Shown here: positions 47,994 through 56,143 of the stretch, in pieces
Layout of the letters: every line of letters begins with the position of its first letter
Numbering within the stretch: the stretch's first letter is position 1
Assembly: GCF_013408925.1 (NCBI RefSeq)
Contig: NZ_JACCAB010000001.1
Location: 2,480,001 to 2,544,000, forward strand
DNA from: Pedococcus badiiscoriae
Lineage (GTDB): Bacteria > Actinomycetota > Actinomycetes > Actinomycetales > Dermatophilaceae
Direction of reading: 5' to 3'
Length of the DNA stretch: 64,000 nt
Notes under the pieces: generated by a model
What the model saw: only the letters and a program-made list of their open reading frames with translations
Databases searched by the model: none
What the model was told of the DNA's origin: nothing
Translations under genes and position numbers: made by a program

Positions 47994-48167
47994 TCAGTCC
48001 GTGACGGCGTCCTTGACCTTCTCGCCAGCCTGCTTGAGGTCGGCGCCGGCCTGGTCGGCCTTGCCCTCGGCCTCGAGGCGCTCGTTGTCGGTCGCCTTGC
48101 CGGTGGCTTCCTTGGCCTCGCCGGCGGCCTTGTCCATGGCGTTGTCGAGCTTGTCATCCAGTCCCAT
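47994..48167 (-). CDS. CsbD-family stress-response protein
   Basis: A 57-residue acidic-basic, highly soluble protein of the CsbD-like family: MGLDDKLDNAMDKAAGEAKE, then repeated Gly-Lys-Ala-Asp-Ala units. Members are induced by sigma-B-type general stress responses; their mechanism is unknown. ATG 48167 has GGGAG upstream. No sigma-B promoter could be assigned with confidence. It faces the Fic gene tail to tail. Confidence 0.85.
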   Translation of the reverse strand: MGLDDKLDNAMDKAAGEAKEATGKATDNERLEAEGKADQAGADLKQAGEKVKDAVTD

Positions 48168-48305
48168 GATGGGCTCCCTCTCGGTTGGGTGCGATCTCTG
48201 TGGGTGGTGCTCATATGACGCAGCCGCTTCTTGACCACGCACCTCGACGGTAACCCGGAATCGACATCTGCGCAGGTCAGGGTCGTGCCGAGGGTGGGAT
48301 CAGCA

Positions 48306-51300
48306 CTAGCCGAGCACGAGCAGGAGGTCGCCACCCTCCACCTGCTGCTGCGATCCGATGGCGAGGCGCTGCACCGACCCGGCGACCGGGGCGGTGATGT
48401 TGGCCTCCATCTTCATCGCCTCGATCGTGGCCACGACGGCACCGGCCTCGACGCTCGCGCCCTCCTGGACGGCCAGGCTCACCACCCCCGCGAACGGCGC
48501 CGCGATCTGGCCCTTGTCGGACGGGTCGGCCTTCTCGGCGGCCTTGACGTCCACCGCGATCCGCTCGTCGCGCACCTGGACGGGGCGCAGCTGACCGCCC
48601 ATCGTGAACATCACGGTGCGCATGCCGCGGTCGTCGGCGTCGGAGACGGACTGCAGGCCGATCAGCAGCCGCTTGCCGGGCTCGAGGTCGATCTCGTGCT
48701 CGAAGCCGACCTCGATCCCGTGCAGGAACTCGCGCGTGCCGAGGACGGCGAGGTCGGAGTACGCGTCGCGCGACTGCTCGAACTCCTGGGTCGGCCCGGG
48801 GAACAGCAGCCGGTTGAGGGTGTGCCGGGGGCTCGCCGCGAGCGCCTCGCTGTCCTCCTCGCTCAGCTCGGTGACCCGGGCCTTGGTCGTGCGACCCTCC
48901 AGGGCCTTGGTGCGGAACGGCTCCGGCCAGCCGCCGGGCGGGTCGCCGAGCTCGCCGGACAGGAAGCCGATGACCGAGTCGGGGATGTCGTACTTGGTCG
49001 GGTTGGCCTCGAAGTCGGCGGGGTCGGCCTTGGCGCCCACCAGCGCGAGGGCGAGGTCTCCCACGACCTTGCTGCTCGGGGTGACCTTGACGATGTTGCC
49101 GAGGATGCGGTTCGCCGCGGCATACATGTCCTCGACCTCCTCGAAGTGGTCACCGAGGCCCAGGGCGATGGCCTGCTGGCGCAGGTTCGAGAGCTGGCCC
49201 CCCGGGATCTCGTGGGTGTAGACGCGACCCGTGGGTGAGGGGAGCCCCGACTCGAAGGGGAAGTACAGCTGCCGCACGGCCTCCCAGTAGGGCTCGAGGT
49301 CGTTGACGGCCCCGAGGTCCAGGCCGGTGGCCCGCGCGGTGCCGTCGGTGGCCGCGACCAGGCTCGACATCGGCGGCTGGGAGGTGGTGCCGGCCATCGC
49401 GGCGCTCGCGACGTCGACCGCGTCGACCCCGGCGTCGATCGCGGCCAGCAGGGTGGCCAGCTGACCGCCGGCGGTGTCGTGGGTGTGCAGGTGGACGGGC
49501 TGGTCGAACCGTTCGCGCAGCGCCGTGACGAGGGTGCGTGCCGCCGGGGCGCGCAGCAACCCGGCCATGTCCTTGATGGCGATGACGTGCGCGCCGGCGT
49601 CGGCGATCTGCTCGGCCAGCCTCAGGTAGTAGTCCAGGGTGTAGAGCTTCTCGCCGGGGCTGGTGAGGTCGCCGGTGTAGCACAGCGCCACCTCGGCGAC
49701 GGCGGTGCCGGTGGCCCGGACGGCCTCGATCGCGGGCCGCATCTGGTCCACGTCGTTGAGCGCGTCGAAGATCCGGAAGATGTCGATGCCGGTGCGGGCC
49801 GCCTCCGTGACGAACGCGTCGGTGACCTGCGTGGGGTACGGCGTGTAGCCGACGGTGTTGCGGCCCCGCAGGAGCATCTGCAGCGGCAGGTTGGGCATCG
49901 CGTCGCGCAGCTGCGAGAGGCGGTCCCACGGGTCCTCGGCCAGGAAGCGCAGCGCCACGTCGTACGTCGCGCCACCCCACGCCTCGACCGAGAGCAGCTG
50001 CGGCGTCAGCCGGGCCACGTGCGGGGCGACGTGCATCAGGTCGCGGGTGCGGACCCGGGTTGCGAGCAGCGACTGGTGGGCGTCCCGGAAGGTCGTCTCG
50101 GTGACACCCACCGCCTCCTGGGCGCGCAACGCCTCGGCGAAGGCCTGCGGGCCGTGCAGCAGGAGCCGGTCGCGGGCGCCGGGCGGTGGGGGACTCGTGC
50201 GGTCGATCGGCGGCAGCTTGGAGCGCGGCGAGACCCGCGTCCGACCCGGTCCGTGCGGCTGGTTGACGGTGACGTCCGCGAGGTAGGTGAGCAGCTTGGT
50301 GCCGCGGTCGGCGGGGACGCGCGCGGTCCGCAGGTCGGGGCGCTCGTCGATGAACGCCGTCGTCAGCCGCCCGGACTGGAAGTCGGGCTCCTCGAGCAGC
50401 GCCTGGAGGAACGGGATGTTGGTCGAGACCCCGCGGATCCGGAACTCCGCGAGCGCACGCCTGGCCCGGCGCACAGCCGTGGGGAAGTCGCGGCCCCGAC
50501 AGGTCAGCTTGACCAGCATCGAGTCGAAGTGGGCGCCGATCTCTGCCCCGACGAAGATCGTCCCGCCGTCCAGCCGCACCCCCGCGCCGCCCGCCGAGCG
50601 GTAGGTCGTGATCCGGCCGGTGTCGGGCCGGAACTCGTTGGCGGGGTCCTCGGTGGTGATGCGGCACTGCAGCGCCGCACCGCGGATCTGCAACGTCTCC
50701 TGGGACAGGCCAAGGTCCTCCAGAGTCTCCCCGCTGGCGATGCGCAGCTGGGAGCTGACCAGGTCGACGTCGGTGATCTCCTCGGTGACGGTGTGCTCGA
50801 CCTGGATCCGCGGGTTCATCTCGATGAAGACGTAGCTGCCGTCGGGGGCGAGCAGGAACTCGACCGTCCCCGCGTTGACGTAGCCGATCTGCTTGGCGAA
50901 CGCGACGGCGTGGGCGCACATGCGTTCGCGCAGCTCGGGGTCGAGGTTCGGGGCGGGGGCGATCTCGACGACCTTCTGGTGCCGCCGCTGCACCGAGCAG
51001 TCGCGCTCGAACAGGTGGATCACGTTGCCCGCGGCGTCGGCGAGGATCTGCACCTCGATGTGCCGGGGGCTGACGACGGCCTGCTCGAGGAAGACGGTCG
51101 GGTCGCCGAACGCGGACTCGGCCTCGCGCATGCACGCCTCGAGCGACTCGCGCAGGTCCTCGCGACGCTCCACCCGCCGCATCCCGCGGCCGCCGCCGCC
51201 CGCGACGGCCTTCGCGAAGATGGGGAACCCGATGGTGTCGGCGGCCGCGACGAGGGCGTCGATGTCCGTGCTCGGCTCGGCGCTCTGGAGCGTGGGCAGG

Positions 51301-51683
51301 CCAGCCTTCTTGGCGGCGGCGATGGCGCGGGCCTTGTTGCCGGTCAGGTGCAGGACCGACGCGGGTGGCCCGACGAAGGTCACGCCCGCTTCGACACAGG
51401 CCTCGGCGAGGTCGGGGTTCTCGGACAGGAACCCGTAGCCGGGGTAGACGGCGTCGGCGCCGGCCTCGACTGCGGTCCGGACGATGCCCTCGGGGTCGAG
51501 GTAGGCCCGGACCGGGTGGCCCTCGTCGCCGATCTGGTAGGCCTCGTCGGCCTTGAGGACGTGTTCGGACTTGCGGTCCTCGTAGGGGAAGACTGCGACC
51601 GTCTTTGCGTTGAGCTCGGTCGCGGCGCGGAACGCCCGCACCGCGATCTCTCCACGGTTGGCAACCAGGACCTTGCTGAACAC
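48306..51683 (-). CDS. pyc: Pyruvate carboxylase
   Basis: Biotin-dependent carboxylation of pyruvate to oxaloacetate, an anaplerotic reaction. It is a single 1125-residue chain. The N-terminal biotin carboxylase domain (KVLVANRGEIAVRAFRAA, AVAGGGGRGMRRV, FIEMNPRIQVEHTVTEE) is followed by the carboxyltransferase domain from about residue 530 (DIFRIFDALNDVDQM, VHLHTHDTAGGQLATLL). The biotinyl domain has VATIEAMKMEANI with the biotinyl lysine near residue 1090. GTG 51683 is chosen because GGAGG lies 5 bases upstream. The biotin genes at 7.2-11.6 kb would supply its cofactor. Confidence 0.96.
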   Translation of the reverse strand: MFSKVLVANRGEIAVRAFRAATELNAKTVAVFPYEDRKSEHVLKADEAYQIGDEGHPVRAYLDPEGIVRTAVEAGADAVYPGYGFLSENPDLAEACVEAGVTFVGPPASVLHLTGNKARAIAAAKKAGLPTLQSAEPSTDIDALVAAADTIGFPIFAKAVAGGGGRGMRRVERREDLRESLEACMREAESAFGDPTVFLEQAVVSPRHIEVQILADAAGNVIHLFERDCSVQRRHQKVVEIAPAPNLDPELRERMCAHAVAFAKQIGYVNAGTVEFLLAPDGSYVFIEMNPRIQVEHTVTEEITDVDLVSSQLRIASGETLEDLGLSQETLQIRGAALQCRITTEDPANEFRPDTGRITTYRSAGGAGVRLDGGTIFVGAEIGAHFDSMLVKLTCRGRDFPTAVRRARRALAEFRIRGVSTNIPFLQALLEEPDFQSGRLTTAFIDERPDLRTARVPADRGTKLLTYLADVTVNQPHGPGRTRVSPRSKLPPIDRTSPPPPGARDRLLLHGPQAFAEALRAQEAVGVTETTFRDAHQSLLATRVRTRDLMHVAPHVARLTPQLLSVEAWGGATYDVALRFLAEDPWDRLSQLRDAMPNLPLQMLLRGRNTVGYTPYPTQVTDAFVTEAARTGIDIFRIFDALNDVDQMRPAIEAVRATGTAVAEVALCYTGDLTSPGEKLYTLDYYLRLAEQIADAGAHVIAIKDMAGLLRAPAARTLVTALRERFDQPVHLHTHDTAGGQLATLLAAIDAGVDAVDVASAAMAGTTSQPPMSSLVAATDGTARATGLDLGAVNDLEPYWEAVRQLYFPFESGLPSPTGRVYTHEIPGGQLSNLRQQAIALGLGDHFEEVEDMYAAANRILGNIVKVTPSSKVVGDLALALVGAKADPADFEANPTKYDIPDSVIGFLSGELGDPPGGWPEPFRTKALEGRTTKARVTELSEEDSEALAASPRHTLNRLLFPGPTQEFEQSRDAYSDLAVLGTREFLHGIEVGFEHEIDLEPGKRLLIGLQSVSDADDRGMRTVMFTMGGQLRPVQVRDERIAVDVKAAEKADPSDKGQIAAPFAGVVSLAVQEGASVEAGAVVATIEAMKMEANITAPVAGSVQRLAIGSQQQVEGGDLLLVLG

Positions 51684-51808
51684 TTGACCTCCAGGGGTCG
51701 GCACCCGGGGTGACGGGGGCCGGTGGGGGGACGGGCAGCGTCCCCCGATCCTATTCAGGTCCCGACTCGTGAGACGGCTCGCCCGCCATGCGGACGAACG
51801 GCGACTGG

Positions 51809-51840
51809 CCCGGCGGCATACCTGCTCGTATGCCGCCGGG
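51809..51840 (-). terminator. Paired-octamer hairpin between the SDR-like gene and pyc
   Basis: 13-bp perfect arms with a 6-base loop. Here CGGCATAC comes first and GTATGCCG second, the reverse of the other three hairpins. It lies 15 bases beyond the stop of the minus-strand NAD(P)-binding gene, so it can end that transcript before pyc. Confidence 0.65.
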
Positions 51841-51854
51841 TCACCTCGGCGGGT

Positions 51855-52466
51855 TCAGCTGGCGGCGGTGAAGCGCTGCCGACGGTGCTGCGGGCGCTCA
51901 AGCTCGTCGACGAGGGCCACCGCGTAGTCCTCGGCGCTGATCGACTCACCCGCGGGGGTGTCCAGCGCCACGGTGTAGGAGCCGGTGCGCGCGCCGGGCG
52001 CGATGACCGGCGCAGGGGAGAAGAACGTCCAGTCCAGGTCGGCCGGCGCCGAGCGGAAGAGGTCGAGCGCGGCGGCTCCGGCGCGGGCCTCGGCGAGGTA
52101 CTCGCGGGGGAAGCCAGGGGAGTCGAGCAGGCGCGTGCCGCCGGCGGTGAGGAGCGACCCGGCGCCGCCGACGAAGAGCACCCGTGCGCCGCTGGCGTGC
52201 TCGACGAGGTTCTGGACCGCGGCCAGCCACGGCTCGTGGCTCCCGCCGGTGCGGCTCGGACCTGTCGCCGACACGATGACGTCGTGGCCGGTGGCAGCCT
52301 CCTTGACGACCGTCTCGTCGGCGAGGTCGCCCGTGGTGGTGACGGTGCCGTCGGGCAGCGGGGAGCCGCTGCGCGTGTAGCCGGTGGCCTCGTGGCCGCG
52401 CGACAGAGCCTCGGCCGCGATGCGCGAGCCGATCATGCCGCTGGCGCCGAACAGGGCGATCTTCAT
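51855..52466 (-). CDS. NAD(P)-binding epimerase/reductase-like protein (NmrA/SDR-atypical)
   Basis: A 203-residue Rossmann-fold protein: MKIALFGASGMIGSRIAAEA (GxxGxxG) at the N-terminus, then TGDLADETVVKEAATGHDVI and VGGAGSLLTAGGTRLLD. This is the atypical SDR family (YwnB/BVR-B type), often NAD(P)H-dependent and redox-linked. ATG 52466. It is divergent from the HxlR regulator, which probably controls it. Confidence 0.83.
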   Translation of the reverse strand: MKIALFGASGMIGSRIAAEALSRGHEATGYTRSGSPLPDGTVTTTGDLADETVVKEAATGHDVIVSATGPSRTGGSHEPWLAAVQNLVEHASGARVLFVGGAGSLLTAGGTRLLDSPGFPREYLAEARAGAAALDLFRSAPADLDWTFFSPAPVIAPGARTGSYTVALDTPAGESISAEDYAVALVDELERPQHRRQRFTAAS

Positions 52467-52503
52467 GGTGGTGCCTTTCCGTGGATGTCTCTGGTCGGGT
52501 AAC

Positions 52504-52542
52504 AGTAACCATTGGTAACTGAGCACTTCAACGTGCTATAAG
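52504..52542. promoter_or_regulatory. HxlR operators and leaderless promoter between the SDR-like and hxlR genes
   Basis: Two inverted repeats lie in the 82-base gap: AGTAACCATTGGTAACT (52504-52520, near-perfect) and AGCACTTCAACGTGCT (52522-52537). TATAAG at 52537-52542 is a good -10 box 6 bases before the hxlR ATG with no Shine-Dalgarno, so hxlR is probably leaderless. The repeats overlap the promoter, consistent with autoregulation and control of the divergent gene. Confidence 0.62.
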
Positions 52543-52548
52543 TACCTC

Positions 52549-52968
52549 ATGGTTACCAAGAAGCTCGGCGGCATCCTGTCGCCTCCGGACCTGTCGTCCC
52601 CGACTGGGGGACGAGGCAACGCGTTCGACCCTGACTGCCCCACGCGCGTGGTGCTGGACCGGATCGGCGACAAGTGGACCGTGCTCGTGATCGGCGCGCT
52701 CGCGCGCGGTCCGCTGCGGTTCACCGAGCTGCGGGCCCGCGTCGGTGGGGTGGCGCCCAAGGTGCTCACCCAGACGCTGCGCGCGATGGAGCGTGACGGC
52801 CTGCTCACCCGCACCGTCTTCGCTCAGGTACCGCCGCGGGTGGACTATGCCCTCACCGAGCTCGGGGTGTCGCTCGGGGGACCGATCGCCGTGCTCACGG
52901 ACTGGGCCGAGACGCATGTCGGCACGATCCTCGCCGCGCGGGACGACTTCGTGGCGCAGGAGGCCTGA
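52549..52968 (+). CDS. HxlR-family winged-helix transcriptional regulator
   Basis: A 139-residue MarR-like regulator: DCPTRVVLDRIGDKWTVLVI, LRFTELRARVGGVAPKVLTQ as the recognition region, then LRAMERDGLLTRTVFAQVP and DYALTELGVSLGGPI. A conserved Cys (position 28) is often used for electrophile or redox sensing in this family. It is leaderless (see the promoter entry) and divergent from the NAD(P)-binding gene it probably controls. Confidence 0.9.
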   Translation: MVTKKLGGILSPPDLSSPTGGRGNAFDPDCPTRVVLDRIGDKWTVLVIGALARGPLRFTELRARVGGVAPKVLTQTLRAMERDGLLTRTVFAQVPPRVDYALTELGVSLGGPIAVLTDWAETHVGTILAARDDFVAQEA

Positions 52969-53093
52969 CCACGGTGGTCTAGCGGGGCCGCCGGGAAATG
53001 CGTGCGGGCCTGTCGCTGTTGGACTGTAGGCTGGTCGACAGCAACACCAACTGAACAGTGGACGTGTGAACACCCCTGCACCCGCAGGAGCAC

Positions 53094-53460
53094 GGGGGTG
53101 ATCGGTTTCGACATTGGTCGGCATTTCAGGGGAAGCGGGTCGAGGATGCCTGGTTATCTCGTTAACGCTCCTGGCAAACCAATAGGTGCCGATTCCAAGC
53201 GCACCGACTTCGCCCTCGCCGCCTGAGCGAGCTCCGAAGTCCGTCAGCCTGAGCTAGTTCTCGTCTCAGTGTCTGGCGTCAGCTAGAGAACTTGCTGCGT
53301 AGTCATGTTGGGGGGCTGCGCGGGACTCTTACTCAACTGGGCCTGTCAGTGGACGTGTGCGTGCGAGCACTGGGGCCGAGAAAATCCTTAGCGCACTGCA
53401 CCCGGAGAAGTCCTGGATTCCCGTCAGTGGACGCGGGTTCAATTCCCGCCACCTCCACCA
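53094..53460 (+). ncRNA. ssrA: tmRNA (SsrA RNA)
   Basis: Rescues stalled ribosomes by alanyl-tRNA mimicry and template switching. The 5' GGGGGTG pairs with the 3' CACCTCC before the encoded CCA end. The T-arm GGTTCAATTCCCGCC is present near the 3' end. The conserved 5' segment GATCGGTTTCGACAT follows the first stem. The tag-coding segment at 53188-53226 reads ADSKRTDFALAA then TGA, a typical ClpXP-targeting tag ending ALAA. The length is about 367 nt. It is one-piece, not permuted. smpB lies 8.4 kb upstream rather than next to it. Confidence 0.95.
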
Positions 53461-53490
53461 CCGCGGTGTTCACACGCCAGTTCAGCCTCG

Positions 53491-53516
53491 AGGCCCGGTC
53501 GTTCGCGACCGGGCCT
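53491..53516. terminator. Hairpin terminator after tmRNA
   Basis: AGGCCCGGTCG and its complement enclose a TTCG tetraloop, 30 bases downstream of the tmRNA end. It faces the convergent YgjV-type gene and may serve both. Confidence 0.78.
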
Positions 53517-53559
53517 TCGTGGTGCCTGTGGGGTGCGCCGGACGGCGCGCCTGGCCAGG

Positions 53560-54183
53560 TCAGGCCAGGTCGGCGACCCAGTGGTCACCTTCCTCGCGGA
53601 AACCGAGGCGCGCGTAGTACGGGTTGACCATGCCGGGTGGCGTCACGATCCGCCGGATCCCCTTGCCCCGGAACATCCCGCTGCCGCGGTAGACGAACTC
53701 GCCGGGGGAGAAGTCGCGGAAGCGAGGGGTCACGTAGTCGAGCTCCACCTGCGCCACGCCGTCGCCGGCATCCCGGACGATGACCACCCCGACGGTCTCG
53801 TTGCCCCGCTCGACGAGGTAGGCGCTGCGGCCGCTGCGCAGGTCGGCAGGGTCGAACTGCGGGAAGTACCGGGCGATGTCCTTGCCCTGGACCTTGAGGA
53901 AGTGCTGCAGGAAGGACTCGTCGGGACCGACAGCCACCACCTCGTAGACCGAGTCGTCGCCGCGTTCGCGCAGCAGCTTGATGATCATCCAGACGTTGAT
54001 GCCGGCCGTGACGGTGTTCATGCCGACCATCGGCCAGACGTGCAGCATCGCGTTGAACAGCACCAGCGTGCAGCTCGCCGTGAGGTTGAGCACCCGGAAG
54101 CGCAGCACCCGCTGCTGGAGCAGGGAGAAGATGAGCAGGGCTGAACCTGCCCAGCCCAGGGCTTGGATGGACCAGGACGTCAT
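53560..54183 (-). CDS. YgjV-like membrane protein with GNAT-like C-terminal part
   Basis: A 207-residue protein. Residues 1-75 form two or three hydrophobic helices (IQALGWAGSALLIFSLLQQR) as in YgjV inner-membrane proteins. The C-terminal half is soluble and resembles an acetyltransferase-type fold, ending NPYYARLGFREEGDHWV. The function is unknown. ATG 54183 is 28 bases from the RibD-like gene stop, so it may be the last gene of the minus-strand operon. Confidence 0.68.
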   Translation of the reverse strand: MTSWSIQALGWAGSALLIFSLLQQRVLRFRVLNLTASCTLVLFNAMLHVWPMVGMNTVTAGINVWMIIKLLRERGDDSVYEVVAVGPDESFLQHFLKVQGKDIARYFPQFDPADLRSGRSAYLVERGNETVGVVIVRDAGDGVAQVELDYVTPRFRDFSPGEFVYRGSGMFRGKGIRRIVTPPGMVNPYYARLGFREEGDHWVADLA

Positions 54184-54211
54184 GGACGCAGTGTGCCAGC
54201 GACGCCGCGGG

Positions 54212-54931
54212 TCATCGGGGTCGGTGCTGCCCGTCCGACGGGTCCGGGCGGAACCGCGCGGACAGGGCGTAGCGCAGCAGGGCGACGTCGCCGATCTTGC
54301 GAACCTCGGCGAGTGGTGCCCGGTGCCCGTCCGACCACGGGAAACCGCCGTCCCCCACGAAACGCTGCGCCCGGGAATCGCCGACGAAGACGGGTGCGAC
54401 CACGAGCTGGAGCTCGTCGGCGAGGTCCTGCGCAAGGAACTGCGTGAGCACCGACCCTCCGCCCTCGACCATGAGTCGCTGCACACCGCGGACGTGGAGG
54501 TCCTCGGCGACCCCGCGAACCGTGACCGGCTCACCGCCATCGACGACCGTGGCCAGGCCGCCCAGCCCTCGTCGAACGGCGTCCGCCGTCGGGCTGGGGC
54601 AGTAGACGAGCTTCTCGCCGTCGCCCAGGCGGAAGAACGCGGCGTCCGGGTCCAGGCGTCCACCCCTGGTCACCGTCACCTTGACCGGCGACGGTGGACA
54701 ACCGCGGGCCACGCGCTGCGCCCGCCGCTGCGCGGAACGCACGAGCAGCCGGGGGTCGTCCTCGCGGATCGTGCCGGCGCCGACGAGGATGGCGTCACTG
54801 GCCGCCCGCTCGGCGTCGACGCGGTCGAAGTCGGCGTCGTTCGACAGCCGCAGGCGCCCCGCTGAGGCGCTGTCGAGGTACCCATCGAGGGAGATGCTGC
54901 AGCTGAGCAGGGTGTATGGCCGCTCAGGCAC
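54212..54931 (-). CDS. RibD C-terminal-domain (pyrimidine/dihydrofolate reductase-like) protein
   Basis: A 239-residue stand-alone reductase domain. It has LLSCSISLDGYLDSASAGRL, AILVGAGTIREDDPRLLV and the hallmark LMVEGGGSVLTQFLAQDLAD. In RibD this domain reduces a pyrimidine ribosylamino intermediate with NADPH; stand-alone copies act on other pteridine- or pyrimidine-like compounds. No deaminase domain is present and no other riboflavin genes are nearby. GTG 54931 has GGAG 7 bases upstream and overlaps the previous gene by 8 bases, so it belongs to the locus operon. Confidence 0.82.
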   Translation of the reverse strand: MPERPYTLLSCSISLDGYLDSASAGRLRLSNDADFDRVDAERAASDAILVGAGTIREDDPRLLVRSAQRRAQRVARGCPPSPVKVTVTRGGRLDPDAAFFRLGDGEKLVYCPSPTADAVRRGLGGLATVVDGGEPVTVRGVAEDLHVRGVQRLMVEGGGSVLTQFLAQDLADELQLVVAPVFVGDSRAQRFVGDGGFPWSDGHRAPLAEVRKIGDVALLRYALSARFRPDPSDGQHRPR

Positions 54932-56015
54932 GGGCCTGCTCCACGGCAACCGAGTCCCTGGCCCGAGCGGGCCGAGCGAGCCGATCCCCTTCAGCGCGCC
55001 GAGCCCCTTCAGCGCGCCGAGCCCCTTCAGCGCGTCCAGCGCGTCGAGCGCGCCCCGATCGCGCGACGAGCAGCAGGACTGCCCCCGGCAGGCTGGCAGC
55101 GAACACCAGCACGCCGTAGACCACCGCGGTCGACAGGCCGGCTCCCGCGCCGAGTCCGGCGGCCCCGAAGGCCCATGCGGCGACGCCCTCGCGCGGTCCC
55201 CACCCGGCGACGTTCAGGGGCACGCCCATGGACACGAGCACCACGAAGGCGAGGGGCACGAGCTGTGCTGTCGGCGCCGTGGCCCCAGCGGTGCGGGCCG
55301 CCACGAGGAAGGTGGCGACGTGCCCCGTCACGGCCAGTGCCGAAGCCAGCGCGACCCACGGCCAGGTGCGCCGCACACCCAAGCCACGACGGCATTCGGC
55401 CAGGATCCTGGCGGCCAGCGCACTCGGCGGGCGTCCCGCCGACCGCCGGGCGGCGAGCCACCCGACGAGGACGCACACCACCACGGCCATCGTCAGCCAC
55501 GCCCACGTCAGGAACGGTCGCACGGGAGACGGGAGCAGGGTGAGCACCGCCAAGGCCATCGCTCCCTGCACGACCTGGCCCGCGGTGCGCTCCCAGAACA
55601 CGGACCGGACGCCAGCACCCGTGTCGCCGTGCTGACGCCCGTGGCGCACCCCGCGGTGCACATCCCCGAGGACCCCACCGGGGGTCGCCGTGTTGAGGAA
55701 CTGGGAGCGATAGCAGGCCGCCACCGCGCGGGGCAGCGGGACGGTGGCGCCGAGTCCGGCGGCGACCAGGCTCCACCGCCAGGCGCAGCACAGGGTCGTC
55801 AGCGCGGTGAGCGCCATCGCCGTCCCGAGGGACCACCCGTCGATGGCTGCGAGGGCGTGCAGGGACGGGCCGAAACCCAGCCGCCACCCGAGGAAGCCCA
55901 GGACGGCCACAGCGCCGAGCCGAGGCGTCAGCGGTGACGCGCCGGCGCGCCGTGCCAGCGCTGATAGGGGACCCGCCGCCCGCGACACGGCGAACCGACC
56001 TGCGGTCATGGCCAA
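54924..56015 (-). CDS. Lysylphosphatidylglycerol synthetase/UPF0104-type integral membrane protein
   Basis: A membrane protein of about 363 residues with eight or so hydrophobic segments. YRSQFLNTATPGGVLGDVHRG, NVAGWGPREGVAAWAFGAAG and WERTAGQVVQGAMAL match the LPG_synthase_TM (UPF0104/AglD) family, whose members flip or transfer lipids and polyprenyl-linked sugars. The catalytic LPG-synthase C-terminal domain is absent. The end carries three 18-bp repeats encoding Ala-Arg-Arg-Ala-Glu-Gly units. Start: TTG 56015 has AAGGAGG 8 bases upstream; ATG 56009 and ATG 56147 (ATGA overlap with the glycosyltransferase) are alternatives. Confidence 0.8.
   Translation of the reverse strand: MAMTAGRFAVSRAAGPLSALARRAGASPLTPRLGAVAVLGFLGWRLGFGPSLHALAAIDGWSLGTAMALTALTTLCCAWRWSLVAAGLGATVPLPRAVAACYRSQFLNTATPGGVLGDVHRGVRHGRQHGDTGAGVRSVFWERTAGQVVQGAMALAVLTLLPSPVRPFLTWAWLTMAVVVCVLVGWLAARRSAGRPPSALAARILAECRRGLGVRRTWPWVALASALAVTGHVATFLVAARTAGATAPTAQLVPLAFVVLVSMGVPLNVAGWGPREGVAAWAFGAAGLGAGAGLSTAVVYGVLVFAASLPGAVLLLVARSGRARRAGRAEGARRAEGARRAEGDRLARPARARDSVAVEQARA
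54986..55039. repeat. Three in-frame 18-bp tandem repeats at the UPF0104 gene 3' end
   Basis: CCCCTTCAGCGCGCCGAG occurs at 54986 and 55004 identically and at 55022 with two changes near the end. It keeps the frame and adds Ala/Arg/Glu hexapeptides to the cytosolic tail. Copy number is likely to vary between strains. Confidence 0.7.
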
Positions 56016-56143
56016 GACGGGTGCCTCCTTCCCGGGACCTCCACCGACCATGACGTAGGCCGCGTGGCCGCGGTTCAGTGCCTGCCGCCGGCACGTGGTG
56101 GGCCAGGATGCCCCGCGGACGTAGGGGCTGCCGACGGCGAGGG

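Noticed and set aside
49479..51713. A 744-codon open frame on the plus strand opposite pyc
   Set aside because: Antisense to a complete pyruvate carboxylase, with no domain or ribosome-binding site. Similar long antisense frames at 13628-15706, 18871-20300 and 3925-5637 were rejected for the same reason.
53425..53460. A possible tRNA-like T-arm and CCA end
   Set aside because: It is the tRNA-like domain of tmRNA; its acceptor partner is at 53094-53100, 330 bases upstream.
53002..53627. Small open frames across the tmRNA gene
   Set aside because: They overlap the structured tmRNA; only the 12-codon tag at 53188-53226 is translated.
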